Shown here piece by piece: positions 28,251 through 36,670 of a stretch of 64,000 nucleotides of DNA. Source of the stretch: Sporosarcina luteola. Lineage in GTDB: Bacteria > Bacillota > Bacilli > Bacillales_A > Planococcaceae. Under the pieces are notes generated by a model. That model was not told the origin of the DNA, did not search any database, and worked only from the letters and a program-made list of their open reading frames with translations. Each line of letters begins with the position of its first letter. Position 1 is the stretch's first letter. Both the position numbers and the translations under genes were made by a program. The DNA is taken from contig JACHLS010000003.1 of NCBI GenBank assembly GCA_014204635.1, forward strand, positions 62,001 through 126,000, read 5' to 3'.

Positions 28251-29340
28251 ATCCGGTTGAACGCCAGATAAGTCGGATGAACGCCAGAATTTCCGATTGA
28301 ACGCCAGATAAGTTCGACGAACGCCAGTATATACGGTTGAATGCCAGATAAGTCAAAGGAACGCCAGTTTATCCGGTTGAACGCCAGTTAAGTCGGATAA
28401 GCGCCAGTATATATGGTTGAACGCCAGATAAGTGAGACGAACGCCAGTATATATGGTTTAACGCCAGATAAGTGAGACGAACGCCAGTTTATCCGGTTGA
28501 AAGCCAGATATGTTAGTTGAACGCCAGTAAATAAAGTTGAACGCCAGGTAAGTCTGATGAGCGCCAGTAAATCCGGTTGAACGCCAGATAAGTCTGATGA
28601 GCGCCAGTATATCCGATTGAAAGCCAGATAAGTCAGACGAACGCCAGTATATCCGGTTGATTGCCAGATAAGTTCGACGAACGCCAGTATATACGTTTGA
28701 ACGCCAGATAAGTTCGACGAACGCCAGTATATACGTTTGAACGCCAGATAAGTCCGGCGAACGCCAGTATATTAGGTTGAACGCCAGATAAGTCCGGCTC
28801 ACGCCAGTAAATCCGGTTGAACGCCAGATAAGTCTGATGAGCGCCAGTATATCCGATTGAACGCCAGATAAGTCAGACGAACGCCAGTATATCCGGTTGA
28901 TTGCCAGATAAGTCAGACGAACGCCAGTATATCCGGTTGATTGCCAGATAAGTTCGACGAACGCCAGTATATACGTTTGAACGCCAGATAAGTTCGACGA
29001 ACGCCAGTATATACGTTTGAACGCCAGATAAGTCCGGCTCACGCCAGTATATCCGGTTGAACGCCAGATAAGTTCGACGAACGCCAGTTTATCCAGTTGA
29101 ACGCCAGGTAAGTATGATGAGCGCCAGTATATATGGTTGAACGCCAGATAACTCCGACGAACGCCAGTATATATGGTTGAACACCAGATAAGTCAGATGA
29201 ACGCCAGTATATATGGTTGATCGCCAGATAAGTTCGACGAACGCCAGTTTATATGGATGAACACCAGATAAGTCATACGAACGCCAGATTATTAGGTTGT
29301 ACGCCAGATTAGTCATACGAACGCCAGATTATAACGGTTA
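28221..29340. repeat. Tandem array of 56 20-bp units, alternating two types
   Basis: From 28221 to 29340 the sequence is an unbroken run of 20-bp units, 56 in all, without one insertion or deletion. Nearly all begin with ACGCCAG or a one- or two-base variant. Two types alternate strictly: type A continues TATATnCGGTTGA, and type B continues ATAAGTnnGAnGA. The true period is therefore 40 bp. Degenerate units are recognisable outside both ends (28181-28220 and 29341-29380). The minus strand is open for 194 codons across part of it, but a 20-bp unit shifts frame every copy, so coding is doubtful. No transposase, cas gene or terminal repeats are near. Confidence 0.95.
28561..29040. repeat. Direct 240-bp higher-order duplication inside the array
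   Basis: Units 28561-28800 and 28801-29040 are near copies, twelve units each in the same order. Both end with the rare unit variant AGTCCGGCTC just before the junction. Several units are identical between copies and the rest differ at few positions, pointing to a recent unequal exchange or slippage event in a 40-bp multiple. Confidence 0.85.
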
Positions 29341-29528
29341 TATGCCAAATCCAGCTGGCTCCGTGCCAAATCAAGATTTTCCAAAAAACCAGCGGGGCTG
29401 GATACAAGTCGGATAACCCGGATGAACACCGCAACATAGATGTGTAAGCCAATTACTCCATACTATCGCCAGTTAGCTATTTCTAATTTTGACACCAGCA
29501 TGGCGATAATTATTTCAAAACCATTCCA
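29341..29528. other. Array flank without a gene
   Basis: Degenerate repeat traces (GCCAAATC twice, 20 bp apart) fade out by about 29400. A CCAGC/GCTGG hairpin and a longer inverted repeat (TATCGCCA at 29464, TGGCGATA at 29501) follow. No open frame looks real. Confidence 0.6.
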
Positions 29529-29566
29529 CAAAAAAACAGCCCAAGCGTCATAAATCGCCAGGCTGT
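29529..29566 (-). terminator. Terminator after ndk
   Basis: ACAGCC / GGCTGT stem with an inner GCG/CGC pairing, followed on the minus strand by seven T residues, 10 nt after the ndk stop. It ends the folE-to-ndk transcript before the repeat array. Confidence 0.8.
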
Positions 29567-29575
29567 CTTCTTCTA

Positions 29576-30022
29576 TTAGTTGATCCAGCTAGTCATCGAT
29601 TTGTCATAAGAAACAAGCTCTTCTTCTTTGAAGAACAAGCCGATTTCACGAACAGCTGATTCAGGGGAATCAGAACCATGGATAATGTTTTTGCCGACTG
29701 TTACAGCAAAATCACCGCGTACTGTTCCAGGTGCGGATTCTTTCGGGTTTGTCGCTCCCATCATGAGACGAGCCGTAGAGATGACGTTTTCGCCTTCCCA
29801 TACCATTGCGAAAACTGGCCCAGAAGTGATGAAGTCAACTAGTTCGCCAAAGAATGGACGCTCTTTGTGTTCTCCATAATGCTGTTCAGCAAGGTCTTGC
29901 GAAATTTGCATAAGTTTTCCGCCAACCAAAGTGAAACCTTTCTTTTCAAAACGGCTTACGATTTCACCGATTAAATTACGTTGTACGCCATCTGGCTTGA
30001 CCATTAAAAATGTTCTTTCCAT
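29576..30022 (-). CDS. ndk: Nucleoside diphosphate kinase
   Basis: Equilibrates NTP and dNTP pools by a phosphohistidine intermediate. The 148-residue protein shows [28 protein letters not shown] and the catalytic histidine in [15 protein letters not shown] 30022 follows AAAGGAGTG; the frame extends 24 codons further upstream without a suitable site. Last gene of the folE-mtrB-hepS-menG-hepT-ndk run. Confidence 0.96.
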   Translation of the reverse strand: MERTFLMVKPDGVQRNLIGEIVSRFEKKGFTLVGGKLMQISQDLAEQHYGEHKERPFFGELVDFITSGPVFAMVWEGENVISTARLMMGATNPKESAPGTVRGDFAVTVGKNIIHGSDSPESAVREIGLFFKEEELVSYDKSMTSWIN

Positions 30023-30109
30023 TGATAACACTCCTTTGTATATGTATCGGATTTTCTCCTTACTGATCGTACCACCACAACCACAATCTTTCAACTGCCA
30101 GCATATCTG

Positions 30110-31084
30110 TCAGTAATTTCTCTTTCCAATGAAGGCAGCAATTTGAAGCAAGGCTTTCTTGGCATCTCCATCAGGCAATGCTTCCACTTCAGCCATAGCT
30201 TTCCCTAGATACCGATCGCTTATTGCCTGCGCCATCTCAATGGCTCCGGATTTCCGGATATACGAAAGCATGTCCATGCGTTCCACTTCGGTCAGCGAGC
30301 CATCAAACGATTTTAGCATATATGGTTTAAAATCCGGTTCCTCTTTTATGTATAAGATTGGCAAGGTGACATGTCCATTCATCAAATCGCTTCCGGCCGG
30401 CTTGCCTAGTTGCTCATCGGTTGCGGTGATATCAAGTATATCATCCACAATTTGATAGGCCATCCCGGCAAAATATCCAAAACGGCGCATTCTGCGTACA
30501 AAATCAGCATCAGCACCAGAAACGAGCGCTCCCAATTCACAACTCGAGGATAGCAGCAGTGCAGTTTTCCTTTTGATGCGTCGCAAATAGTCACGCAATG
30601 ATTGATCAATTTGTTGCTGGTAATCAATTTGAATGATTTCGCCCTTTACAATTTCAAGCATCGTTTCAGCCAACAGACGATGGACACCTGCATGTTCAAT
30701 TTCACCGATGGAAATGAGCGCTTTAGAAAAGATGAAATCCCCAGTATACATGGCGATCCGATTATCCCATTTTGATTTCACCGTCTCAAAACCGCGTCTC
30801 ATGTCCGAATTATCTATGACATCGTCATGGACAAGCGAGGCCATATGGATCAATTCAAGTGAAACTGCAACTTTTGAAACCTGTTTCAATGAATAATCGC
30901 CAAATTTGGATGCAAGGATGACAAAAATTGGCCGGATTCGCTTTCCACCGGCACGCAGCAGGTGGAGGGACGCTTGCCGAATGATCGGAGAAGAGGAATC
31001 GACGGATTTCTCAAGTTCCTTTTCAATATAAGCGAGATCCTTCCGGAAGTCTGCATAAAGCGATAATAACTTCAATTTCTCCAA
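30110..31084 (-). CDS. hepT: Heptaprenyl diphosphate synthase component II (polyprenyl synthase)
   Basis: Catalytic subunit for the menaquinone side chain. Both aspartate-rich motifs are visible: LVHDDVIDNSDMRRG and YQIVDDILDI, with LRAGGKRIRP near the N terminus. At 324 residues it is full length. The start is a TTG at 31084 behind GGGAAGG. It acts with HepS, encoded two genes upstream, and menG lies between them, so menaquinone side-chain synthesis and the final methylation are co-expressed. Confidence 0.95.
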   Translation of the reverse strand: MEKLKLLSLYADFRKDLAYIEKELEKSVDSSSPIIRQASLHLLRAGGKRIRPIFVILASKFGDYSLKQVSKVAVSLELIHMASLVHDDVIDNSDMRRGFETVKSKWDNRIAMYTGDFIFSKALISIGEIEHAGVHRLLAETMLEIVKGEIIQIDYQQQIDQSLRDYLRRIKRKTALLLSSSCELGALVSGADADFVRRMRRFGYFAGMAYQIVDDILDITATDEQLGKPAGSDLMNGHVTLPILYIKEEPDFKPYMLKSFDGSLTEVERMDMLSYIRKSGAIEMAQAISDRYLGKAMAEVEALPDGDAKKALLQIAAFIGKRNY

Positions 31085-31107
31085 AACGATTACCTTCCCT
31101 GCACTCT

Positions 31108-31803
31108 TTATTTATAGGCGATATGACCCGCAGCGGCACCACCGCTATATTTTTTGTATGAGACTTCGCTAAAACCGGCATCGACAAACATTTGTGCAAG
31201 CTCTTTTACGCCCGGGAAATCGTCTGCCGACTCCTGGAGCCACGAGTATTCATTATAACTTTTCGCGAACAATTTGCCGAGCACCGGCATAATCGCTTTA
31301 AAATAAAAGCGGAACACTTGTCGGTATACCGGAATTTCCGTCTGTGAAGTTTCAAGACAAGCCGCCATGCCACCCGGTTTTAAAACTCTTCTCATTTCAG
31401 CAAGCACTGTTGCATAGTCCGGCACATTACGCAGGCCAAATCCGATGGTCACATAATCAAACGTATTGTCAGGAAACGGCAGCTTCATTGCATTTCCATG
31501 CATCAAATCGATCGTTGGATAGTGTGCTACTTTCGGTTTGGCATTCGCCAGCATGCCTTCACTGAAATCCAAACCGATTACAGTTCCGTTTGGTCCTGCC
31601 GCTTCCGCTAAAGCGATGGTCCAGTCTGCCGTGCCGCAGCATACATCCAACGCGGACGATCCAGGAGCAACTTTCATGCGCAGCATGATGTCCTGCCTCC
31701 ACTTTTTATGTTGGTTGAAGCTGATGACCGAATTCATCTTGTCGTACTCACCCGAAATTTTTTCAAATACATGATGGACTTTTTGTTCTTTTGATGTCGT
31801 CAC
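31108..31803 (-). CDS. menG: Demethylmenaquinone methyltransferase
   Basis: SAM-dependent C-methyltransferase that performs the last step of menaquinone synthesis. Motifs: [18 protein letters not shown], the SAM loop [19 protein letters not shown], and FGLRNVPDY with RRVLKPGG. 231 residues. The start appears to be a GTG at 31803, with GGAG 11 nt upstream. It sits between the two heptaprenyl synthase genes, and its product is the electron carrier used by QcrABC. Confidence 0.95.
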   Translation of the reverse strand: MTTSKEQKVHHVFEKISGEYDKMNSVISFNQHKKWRQDIMLRMKVAPGSSALDVCCGTADWTIALAEAAGPNGTVIGLDFSEGMLANAKPKVAHYPTIDLMHGNAMKLPFPDNTFDYVTIGFGLRNVPDYATVLAEMRRVLKPGGMAACLETSQTEIPVYRQVFRFYFKAIMPVLGKLFAKSYNEYSWLQESADDFPGVKELAQMFVDAGFSEVSYKKYSGGAAAGHIAYK

Positions 31804-31810
31804 TCGTCAT

Positions 31811-32554
31811 TCATCTCCTATTCGAATCGGCATGCTCAGCGAATGGAATTATTCTTTCGGTTATATCATTCTTCAAGTCAGAGGATAGGAAAGAAGCGTG
31901 ATCCAACACCTGTTCAAGACGTTGAGCCAATTTACTATAGGCATATTCCATATCCGTCATGCTGATATTTTGAGCGATTACCCGCTGCTGTACACTGACC
32001 GTTCCGCCTAGCCGTTCTCCGATCCAAAGAAGCGGCAGTACCAGTTCGACAATTTCCAGATACGCTGTAAAGCCGTACCTTTTATAGAAATCAATTATGC
32101 AGCCAGCTTCTATGATCTCAATCGTCCTAATGACTTGATCCATTCCGATGACTGGTTTTTTCATCATGGTGGTTTTCGTTTCATTAATTAAACCAATTGT
32201 CCCGGACAACGATCGAATAAATGGAAAATCCGGCAGTGAAGCTAACAAACGGTAATAAATGCCGCTGAAATGGTCTCCGGAAAGCACGAGCAGCTGCTGG
32301 CTTTTTGGCGTCGCATCCGTTACATCAATCCGATCATGGACATCAAACGCTGCATGGACTGCACCGACCGCAATTGCCGCTGTTTGGAGATGGCTGGACC
32401 AAGCCTCCCCATTCAGCAAAGGAAGCAACAGGAAAAATGCTTTTTTTTCATCTACCATCGTTCCAGAAAAATGTCGAAAGACAGTCGGCTCGTAGATGGA
32501 TTGCTCCACTTCGTTCAAATATTTTTTTACATATTGCATGTATGCTCTTTCCAT
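31811..32554 (-). CDS. hepS: Heptaprenyl diphosphate synthase component I
   Basis: Non-catalytic partner of HepT that sets chain length; helical, 247 residues. The family is fast-evolving, but FFLLLPLLNG, AFDVHDRIDV, LSGDHFSGIYYRLLASL and GLINETKTTMM are characteristic. ATG 32554 has GGAG 8 nt upstream and is preferred over the ATG at 32572. Its place before menG-hepT supports the call strongly. Confidence 0.9.
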   Translation of the reverse strand: MERAYMQYVKKYLNEVEQSIYEPTVFRHFSGTMVDEKKAFFLLLPLLNGEAWSSHLQTAAIAVGAVHAAFDVHDRIDVTDATPKSQQLLVLSGDHFSGIYYRLLASLPDFPFIRSLSGTIGLINETKTTMMKKPVIGMDQVIRTIEIIEAGCIIDFYKRYGFTAYLEIVELVLPLLWIGERLGGTVSVQQRVIAQNISMTDMEYAYSKLAQRLEQVLDHASFLSSDLKNDITERIIPFAEHADSNRR

Positions 32555-32602
32555 CTTCGAATCTCCATTCATAGACGGTCGTGCGAATCAGTCAAGTCTA
32601 AT

Positions 32603-32824
32603 TCACTCTTTCCCCTCACTGGATACAACTCCATGCGATGAATGAATTTCGGCTTTCCCTCGTATTTTCATTGCCGACGTATGCTCGGTGAATTGGGCAA
32701 TCATCACTTCACCTTTGTCGAGTTTCTCCGTATGGTGAAACTTCGTATCGTTCCCCCTCGTCAGACCAATGACGTTCACACCGTCCTCTTTCGCTTTTAT
32801 GATAATAAAGTCAGGCTGCGTCAT
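32603..32824 (-). CDS. mtrB: trp RNA-binding attenuation protein TRAP
   Basis: 73-residue protein that forms an 11-mer ring, binds tryptophan and wraps (G/U)AG-repeat RNA to attenuate trp operon expression. The sequence is very close to B. subtilis [42 protein letters not shown] and [11 protein letters not shown] 32824 follows GGGGAGTGG. It forms an operon with folE upstream, as in B. subtilis. The trp genes that it normally controls are not between aroH and hisC in this window. Confidence 0.95.
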   Translation of the reverse strand: MTQPDFIIIKAKEDGVNVIGLTRGNDTKFHHTEKLDKGEVMIAQFTEHTSAMKIRGKAEIHSSHGVVSSEGKE

Positions 32825-32887
32825 ATTACCACTCCCCATTCATGTAAGGTCTATCATATCATACAAACAAAGTGTACCGCAAAGGCG

Positions 32888-33457
32888 TCAGACCGATTTG
32901 ATCAGCGACAAGATTTCGGCTCTTTTCACGTCATCATGTTCGTAAACACCTTTTGCTACAGTCGTAACCGTCTTGGCTCCCGGTTTTTTAATGCCGCGCA
33001 TCGTCATACACATATGTTCCGCTTCAATAATGACGTAGACACCGATAGGATTTAACATTTCCATCATGGCGTTTGCCACAGTCGACGTGATTCTTTCCTG
33101 AAGTTGCGGTCGTCTGGCAGTCGTTTCAACTGCGCGCGCCAGTTTGCTTAATCCAGCGACAACCCCATTTCTAGGTATGTAGGCGATATGGGCATGTCCG
33201 AAAAACGGAACAAGGTGATGTTCACACATTGAATGAAATGGAATATCCTTCACTAACACGACCTCATCGTGGTTTTCATGAAATACGGTTTCAAAATATT
33301 GCCTTGGATCTTTATTCAATCCCTCAAAAGCTTCTGCATACATTTTCGCTACTCGTTTAGGCGTTTCAATCAGCCCTTCTCGAGAAGGATCTTCACCAAT
33401 TGCTTCCAGGATCATCGTCACAGCTTTTTCTATTTTTTCGTGATCCACTTCCTTCAT
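32888..33457 (-). CDS. folE: GTP cyclohydrolase I
   Basis: Zinc enzyme for the first step of folate synthesis, converting GTP to dihydroneopterin triphosphate. Zinc ligands are in [14 protein letters not shown] and [24 protein letters not shown] and [11 protein letters not shown] are also typical. ATG 33457 has GAGGAGG 9 nt upstream and gives 189 residues; an in-frame TTG further up overlaps that site. First gene of the operon that includes mtrB, where it is also known as mtrA. Confidence 0.96.
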   Translation of the reverse strand: MKEVDHEKIEKAVTMILEAIGEDPSREGLIETPKRVAKMYAEAFEGLNKDPRQYFETVFHENHDEVVLVKDIPFHSMCEHHLVPFFGHAHIAYIPRNGVVAGLSKLARAVETTARRPQLQERITSTVANAMMEMLNPIGVYVIIEAEHMCMTMRGIKKPGAKTVTTVAKGVYEHDDVKRAEILSLIKSV

Positions 33458-33566
33458 AATCCGCATCCTCCTCAACACAAACTAATACTTCCCTTAAAAG
33501 ATAGTAGCATACTCCCTCATTTCCGTACAGTTCAGGGTTTCATTGAAAATACAAAGAAGAAGGCAT

Positions 33567-33617
33567 AAAAGGAGCCCGTCCTCTCTACTCGCTGATCGAG
33601 TTGAAGGAACGGACTCC
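33567..33617 (-). terminator. Terminator after hbs
   Basis: A long hairpin pairs GGAGTCCGTTCC with GGACGGGCTCC across an internal AACTCGATCAGCGAGT hairpin, followed on the minus strand by TTTTATG. It lies 17 nt after the hbs stop. Confidence 0.8.
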
Positions 33618-33633
33618 TATGTAAACTAAAAGA

Positions 33634-33906
33634 TCACTTTACAGCGTCTTTAAGTGCTTTACCTGCTTTGAATGCAGGAACTTTGCTTGCTGCGATCTCG
33701 ATTTCTTCACCGGATTGCGGGTTGCGGCCTTTACGGGCTGCACGCTCACGTACCTCGAAGTTACCAAAACCGATCAATTGTACCTTATCACCTTTTGCAA
33801 GTGCCGATTGGATTGTATCGAATACAGCTTCAACTGCCTTTGTAGCATCCTTTTTCGTCAAACCTGCAGTTTCAGCAACTGAGTTGATCAATTCTGTCTT
33901 ATTCAC
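33634..33906 (-). CDS. hbs: DNA-binding protein HU
   Basis: Small histone-like dimer that bends and compacts DNA. The 90-residue sequence shows [39 protein letters not shown] (DNA-binding arm) and [11 protein letters not shown]. The GTG at 33906 is preferred because AGGAGG lies 6 nt upstream; another in-frame GTG three codons earlier is part of that site. It has its own promoter and terminator and lies between spoIVA and folE, as in B. subtilis. Confidence 0.96.
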   Translation of the reverse strand: MNKTELINSVAETAGLTKKDATKAVEAVFDTIQSALAKGDKVQLIGFGNFEVRERAARKGRNPQSGEEIEIAASKVPAFKAGKALKDAVK

Positions 33907-33956
33907 ACTATTCACCTCCTCTCAAAGGAAATGTAATTGCTTTCAACACTGTAAAA

Positions 33957-33985
33957 AGAGTAACATACTAAAAACCGCGGTGCAA
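33957..33985 (-). promoter_or_regulatory. Sigma-A promoter for hbs
   Basis: TTGCAC, 17 bp and TACTCT on the minus strand, 50-80 nt upstream of hbs and downstream of the spoIVA terminator. Confidence 0.6.
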
Positions 33986-34035
33986 CAATATTCTTAGCGT
34001 TATTGCACTACTTTCGGTTAATTTGTTCAAAATAG

Positions 34036-34063
34036 CAAAAAGACCCGTAGGAAACGGATCTTT
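34036..34063 (-). terminator. Terminator after spoIVA
   Basis: AAAGATCCG pairs with CGGGTCTTT (one wobble) around a 7-nt loop, with a T-run on the minus strand, about 60 nt after the spoIVA stop. Confidence 0.75.
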
Positions 34064-34125
34064 GCTTAGGGTTTTGTATACTTTTTCCATAAGAAAACGT
34101 TTATTTTTCCGCCTTTTCACTAATT

Positions 34126-35604
34126 TTAGACGATGAATGTAATCATGCCCTTGTTTCCATTGTTGACCATTTGTTCTATTGTCTCCCGCAACCGTTTGCG
34201 TGCATTAGGAGGTACAGATGAGGTCTTAAACCGGATGCTCTCCTTCATCACTTCGTGGAGCGGTGTTCCGAATAACTGGGTTTGCCACAATGCATCCCGG
34301 TCATGCAAATACGCGTTCTTCAATTCTTTCAGCAGATGATGGCTATGAAATTCAGAACCAATTAACGGCGAGAACTCGGCATCCATGTCGATACGAATGA
34401 TATGGAGCGAAGGAGCAGACGCTTTCATCCGTACTCCGTAGAAATTGTCTTGTTTAATCAGTTCAGGTGGAGATGGTTGGAAGTCTGCAAGGGTTGGAAG
34501 GGCGACGCCGTATCCTGTCTGTTTGGCGGTTTCAATTGCCTCGGCATACATATCGTACGATTTTTTCGCTTTCACTGCATCTTGGACAAAGACAAGCCAA
34601 TCCTTTTTCGTCCGCATCTCTTGCTGCATGATCGTTTCGCACACTTCTTGGAATGCCTGTTCGTCCATTTCGATATTAACAGTGGCCCTGCCTTTTCCGG
34701 CATCGACTTCTACAACTTCGGCATGACGGACGTATTTTTCATCCTTCAGCCGTTCCGCCAGTTCTTGAACCTTTCGTATTTTCGAAACTTCCAAGAATCC
34801 TTCATTAATCACATTGTCTATAGAAGAGTTTAATTCATGATCTGCGCCAAGTACATCCATCCAATCTGGTTTTTGCAAATCAATATGGGTGATTGGGAAT
34901 TCAAACAATGCTTCTTTTAAAATGAGTTGTATCTCTTGGGCGTTTAGCTGATCTGCACTGATTGCAATTACTGGAACGCCATGCCGCTCGATCAATTGCT
35001 CTTTCAAAGCGACAGTCCGATCATGTGCCGGCATTTTCGAATTTAAGACAATGACGAAAGGTTTTCCAATATCCTTCAACTTCGCGACTATTTCCTCTTC
35101 GGCGACTTCTGCTGCCGCTCGAGGGATGTTATTGACTGTCCCATCCGTCGTTACTAAAATGCCGATCGTCGAGTGGTCCCGTATCACTTTATCTGTCCCA
35201 ATACGTGCCGCTTCTTCAAATGGGATCGGCTCGTTATGCCATGGCGTGTGGACATATTTAGGCCCATCTTCATCTGCGTAACCTTTTACACCATCAATGA
35301 CGTATCCAACACAATCTGCTAAACGGACTTGGAACGTCAATTCTCCTTCGCCGATGGAGACTGATGTCCCTTGGGCAGGAACGAATTTTGGCTCCGATGT
35401 CATAATAATCGGGCCAGGTGAACTTTGAGGCAGCTCATCCTGCGCTCTTGCACGGTCCCCGGCATCCAACATATTGGGGATGACGACTTCTTCCATGACC
35501 CTTTTCACGAATGTCGATTTCCCCACACGAACAGGGCCGACCACTCCTATATAGATATCCCCATCCGTACGTCTAGCCAGATTTTCATATAACTCCTCTT
35601 TCAT
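34126..35604 (-). CDS. spoIVA: Stage IV sporulation protein A, spore coat base-layer ATPase
   Basis: ATP-dependent cytoskeletal protein that polymerises around the forespore as the coat foundation. The N-terminal P-loop VVGPVRVGKSTFVKRVMEE belongs to the TRAFAC GTPase-like fold although the protein uses ATP. Very conserved stretches follow: IIMTSEPKFVPAQG, VDGVKGYADEDGPKYV, VTTDGTVNNIPRA and the C-terminal VNNGNKGMITFIV. At 492 residues it is full length. GGAGGGC precedes the ATG at 35604. This gene marks the organism as a spore former. Confidence 0.97.
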   Translation of the reverse strand: MKEELYENLARRTDGDIYIGVVGPVRVGKSTFVKRVMEEVVIPNMLDAGDRARAQDELPQSSPGPIIMTSEPKFVPAQGTSVSIGEGELTFQVRLADCVGYVIDGVKGYADEDGPKYVHTPWHNEPIPFEEAARIGTDKVIRDHSTIGILVTTDGTVNNIPRAAAEVAEEEIVAKLKDIGKPFVIVLNSKMPAHDRTVALKEQLIERHGVPVIAISADQLNAQEIQLILKEALFEFPITHIDLQKPDWMDVLGADHELNSSIDNVINEGFLEVSKIRKVQELAERLKDEKYVRHAEVVEVDAGKGRATVNIEMDEQAFQEVCETIMQQEMRTKKDWLVFVQDAVKAKKSYDMYAEAIETAKQTGYGVALPTLADFQPSPPELIKQDNFYGVRMKASAPSLHIIRIDMDAEFSPLIGSEFHSHHLLKELKNAYLHDRDALWQTQLFGTPLHEVMKESIRFKTSSVPPNARKRLRETIEQMVNNGNKGMITFIV

Positions 35605-35632
35605 ACGTAGCCCTCCTTTTTTTGCGCATTCT

Positions 35633-35661
35633 AGTTTATGTAAAAGAAAAACGTTTCATGC
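35633..35661 (-). promoter_or_regulatory. Possible sigma-E promoter for spoIVA
   Basis: On the minus strand GCATGAA, 14 bp and CATAAACT resemble a sigma-E -35/-10 pair (about GmATA with CATAnAnT). The -35 lies inside the terminator hairpin of yphF. The family is known to be sigma-E dependent; the exact site is inferred. Confidence 0.4.
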
Positions 35662-35680
35662 TAAAAGCATGAAACGTTTT
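35646..35680 (-). terminator. Terminator after yphF
   Basis: A perfect 14-bp stem (AAAACGTTTCATGC / GCATGAAACGTTTT) with a 5-nt loop, followed by TTCTTTT on the minus strand. Confidence 0.85.
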
Positions 35681-35686
35681 ATCACC

Positions 35687-36409
35687 CTATTTATCTTGGC
35701 GCAAAAAAATGACTTCGTTTTGGTCATTTACAGTGTAAGGCAACGAGTAAGCAGGTAGGATTGGATAGTGGTCCGCCAACAGATGCCGGATATCATCACC
35801 CGGTTTGACATCTGGCTTTTCATTTTCAATAATACGTCCCAAATCGACTGAATAATCGATGTAAAAGTTGCCGTCGCCCCCTACGACAAGCGGCAATTGC
35901 GCATCTGAATAGGGACTTGGAATGTGAATCGGTTCCTTATATCCCATTCTTTCAAAGTCAATTTCATATACATTATCTCCTACCGCATCCTTAAAAGGCA
36001 CCTTGCCGTTGATCTGCTTTCGCAAGTTCAACTCACGGATTCGCTCGGCCACACGCAAATCGACTAATTTTACAGTTGGATTTTCTTCAACATCCGTGAG
36101 TACATATTGGTAGATGCCTCCTACTTCATAAGCATTCGATGGGATTTTTTCCATATATGCAGGGACTATCTTTGAGAATTCCACAGGGTATTTAATAAAA
36201 AGGTCCGTTTCTTGTTCACGTGTTTTGATCGGCAATATTCCGCCGTTATTATTTTGATAGGATTCCAACGCTTTTTGGACTGACTGCAATTGTTCCTCAT
36301 ATGGGTTCTCCCGTACTGCCTTTTCATCTCCAGGATACATGCAACCCGACAAGATGGTGGTAATCAAGGCAACCATAAGCAATAAAATCCTTTTTGAACC
36401 ACTTTTCAT
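35687..36409 (-). CDS. yphF: YphF-like lipoprotein of unknown function
   Basis: Lipoprotein of 240 residues. The N terminus (KSGSKRILLLMVALITTIL) ends in a lipobox LSGC, so the mature protein should be lipid-anchored on the outer face of the membrane. No domain of known function was recognised. GGAGGTGCAGG precedes the ATG, which overlaps the yphE stop by 4 nt. Position between yphE and spoIVA matches B. subtilis yphF. Confidence 0.8.
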   Translation of the reverse strand: MKSGSKRILLLMVALITTILSGCMYPGDEKAVRENPYEEQLQSVQKALESYQNNNGGILPIKTREQETDLFIKYPVEFSKIVPAYMEKIPSNAYEVGGIYQYVLTDVEENPTVKLVDLRVAERIRELNLRKQINGKVPFKDAVGDNVYEIDFERMGYKEPIHIPSPYSDAQLPLVVGGDGNFYIDYSVDLGRIIENEKPDVKPGDDIRHLLADHYPILPAYSLPYTVNDQNEVIFLRQDK

Positions 36410-36612
36410 CCTGCACCTCCGGTTGGACCGCTAAACACTACATAGACCATCGCGAAAAATGACAAGATAAGTAAAACATAAGCAACAAGTGCAAATACAA
36501 ATTTCAACAGCCGATTAGACAACTTATGTCGGCTTACATAAATGAGGCCCATGGAAATGGCCATGAAACCCATTGCGTAGAACGACAGCCACATTTTATC
36601 CAGTGAGGACAA
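36406..36612 (-). CDS. yphE: DUF2768 small membrane protein (YphE-like)
   Basis: 68 residues with two hydrophobic helices (FYAMGFMAISMGLIYV and FVFALVAYVLLILSFFAMVYV), ending in SGPTGGAG. Function unknown. The start is a TTG at 36612 behind AAAGGATG. Coupled to yphF by a 4-nt overlap. Confidence 0.8.
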   Translation of the reverse strand: MSSLDKMWLSFYAMGFMAISMGLIYVSRHKLSNRLLKFVFALVAYVLLILSFFAMVYVVFSGPTGGAG

Positions 36613-36670
36613 GGTGATTCATCCTTTCATCCAGTAAAATCTATTTCCCCAATGATCCCAACAGTCGGGA

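Noticed and set aside
28221..29340. CRISPR array
   Set aside because: Units are contiguous 20-mers without unique spacers, and there are no cas genes.
34402..34833. 143-codon plus-strand ORF inside spoIVA
   Set aside because: Antisense shadow of a fully conserved spoIVA.
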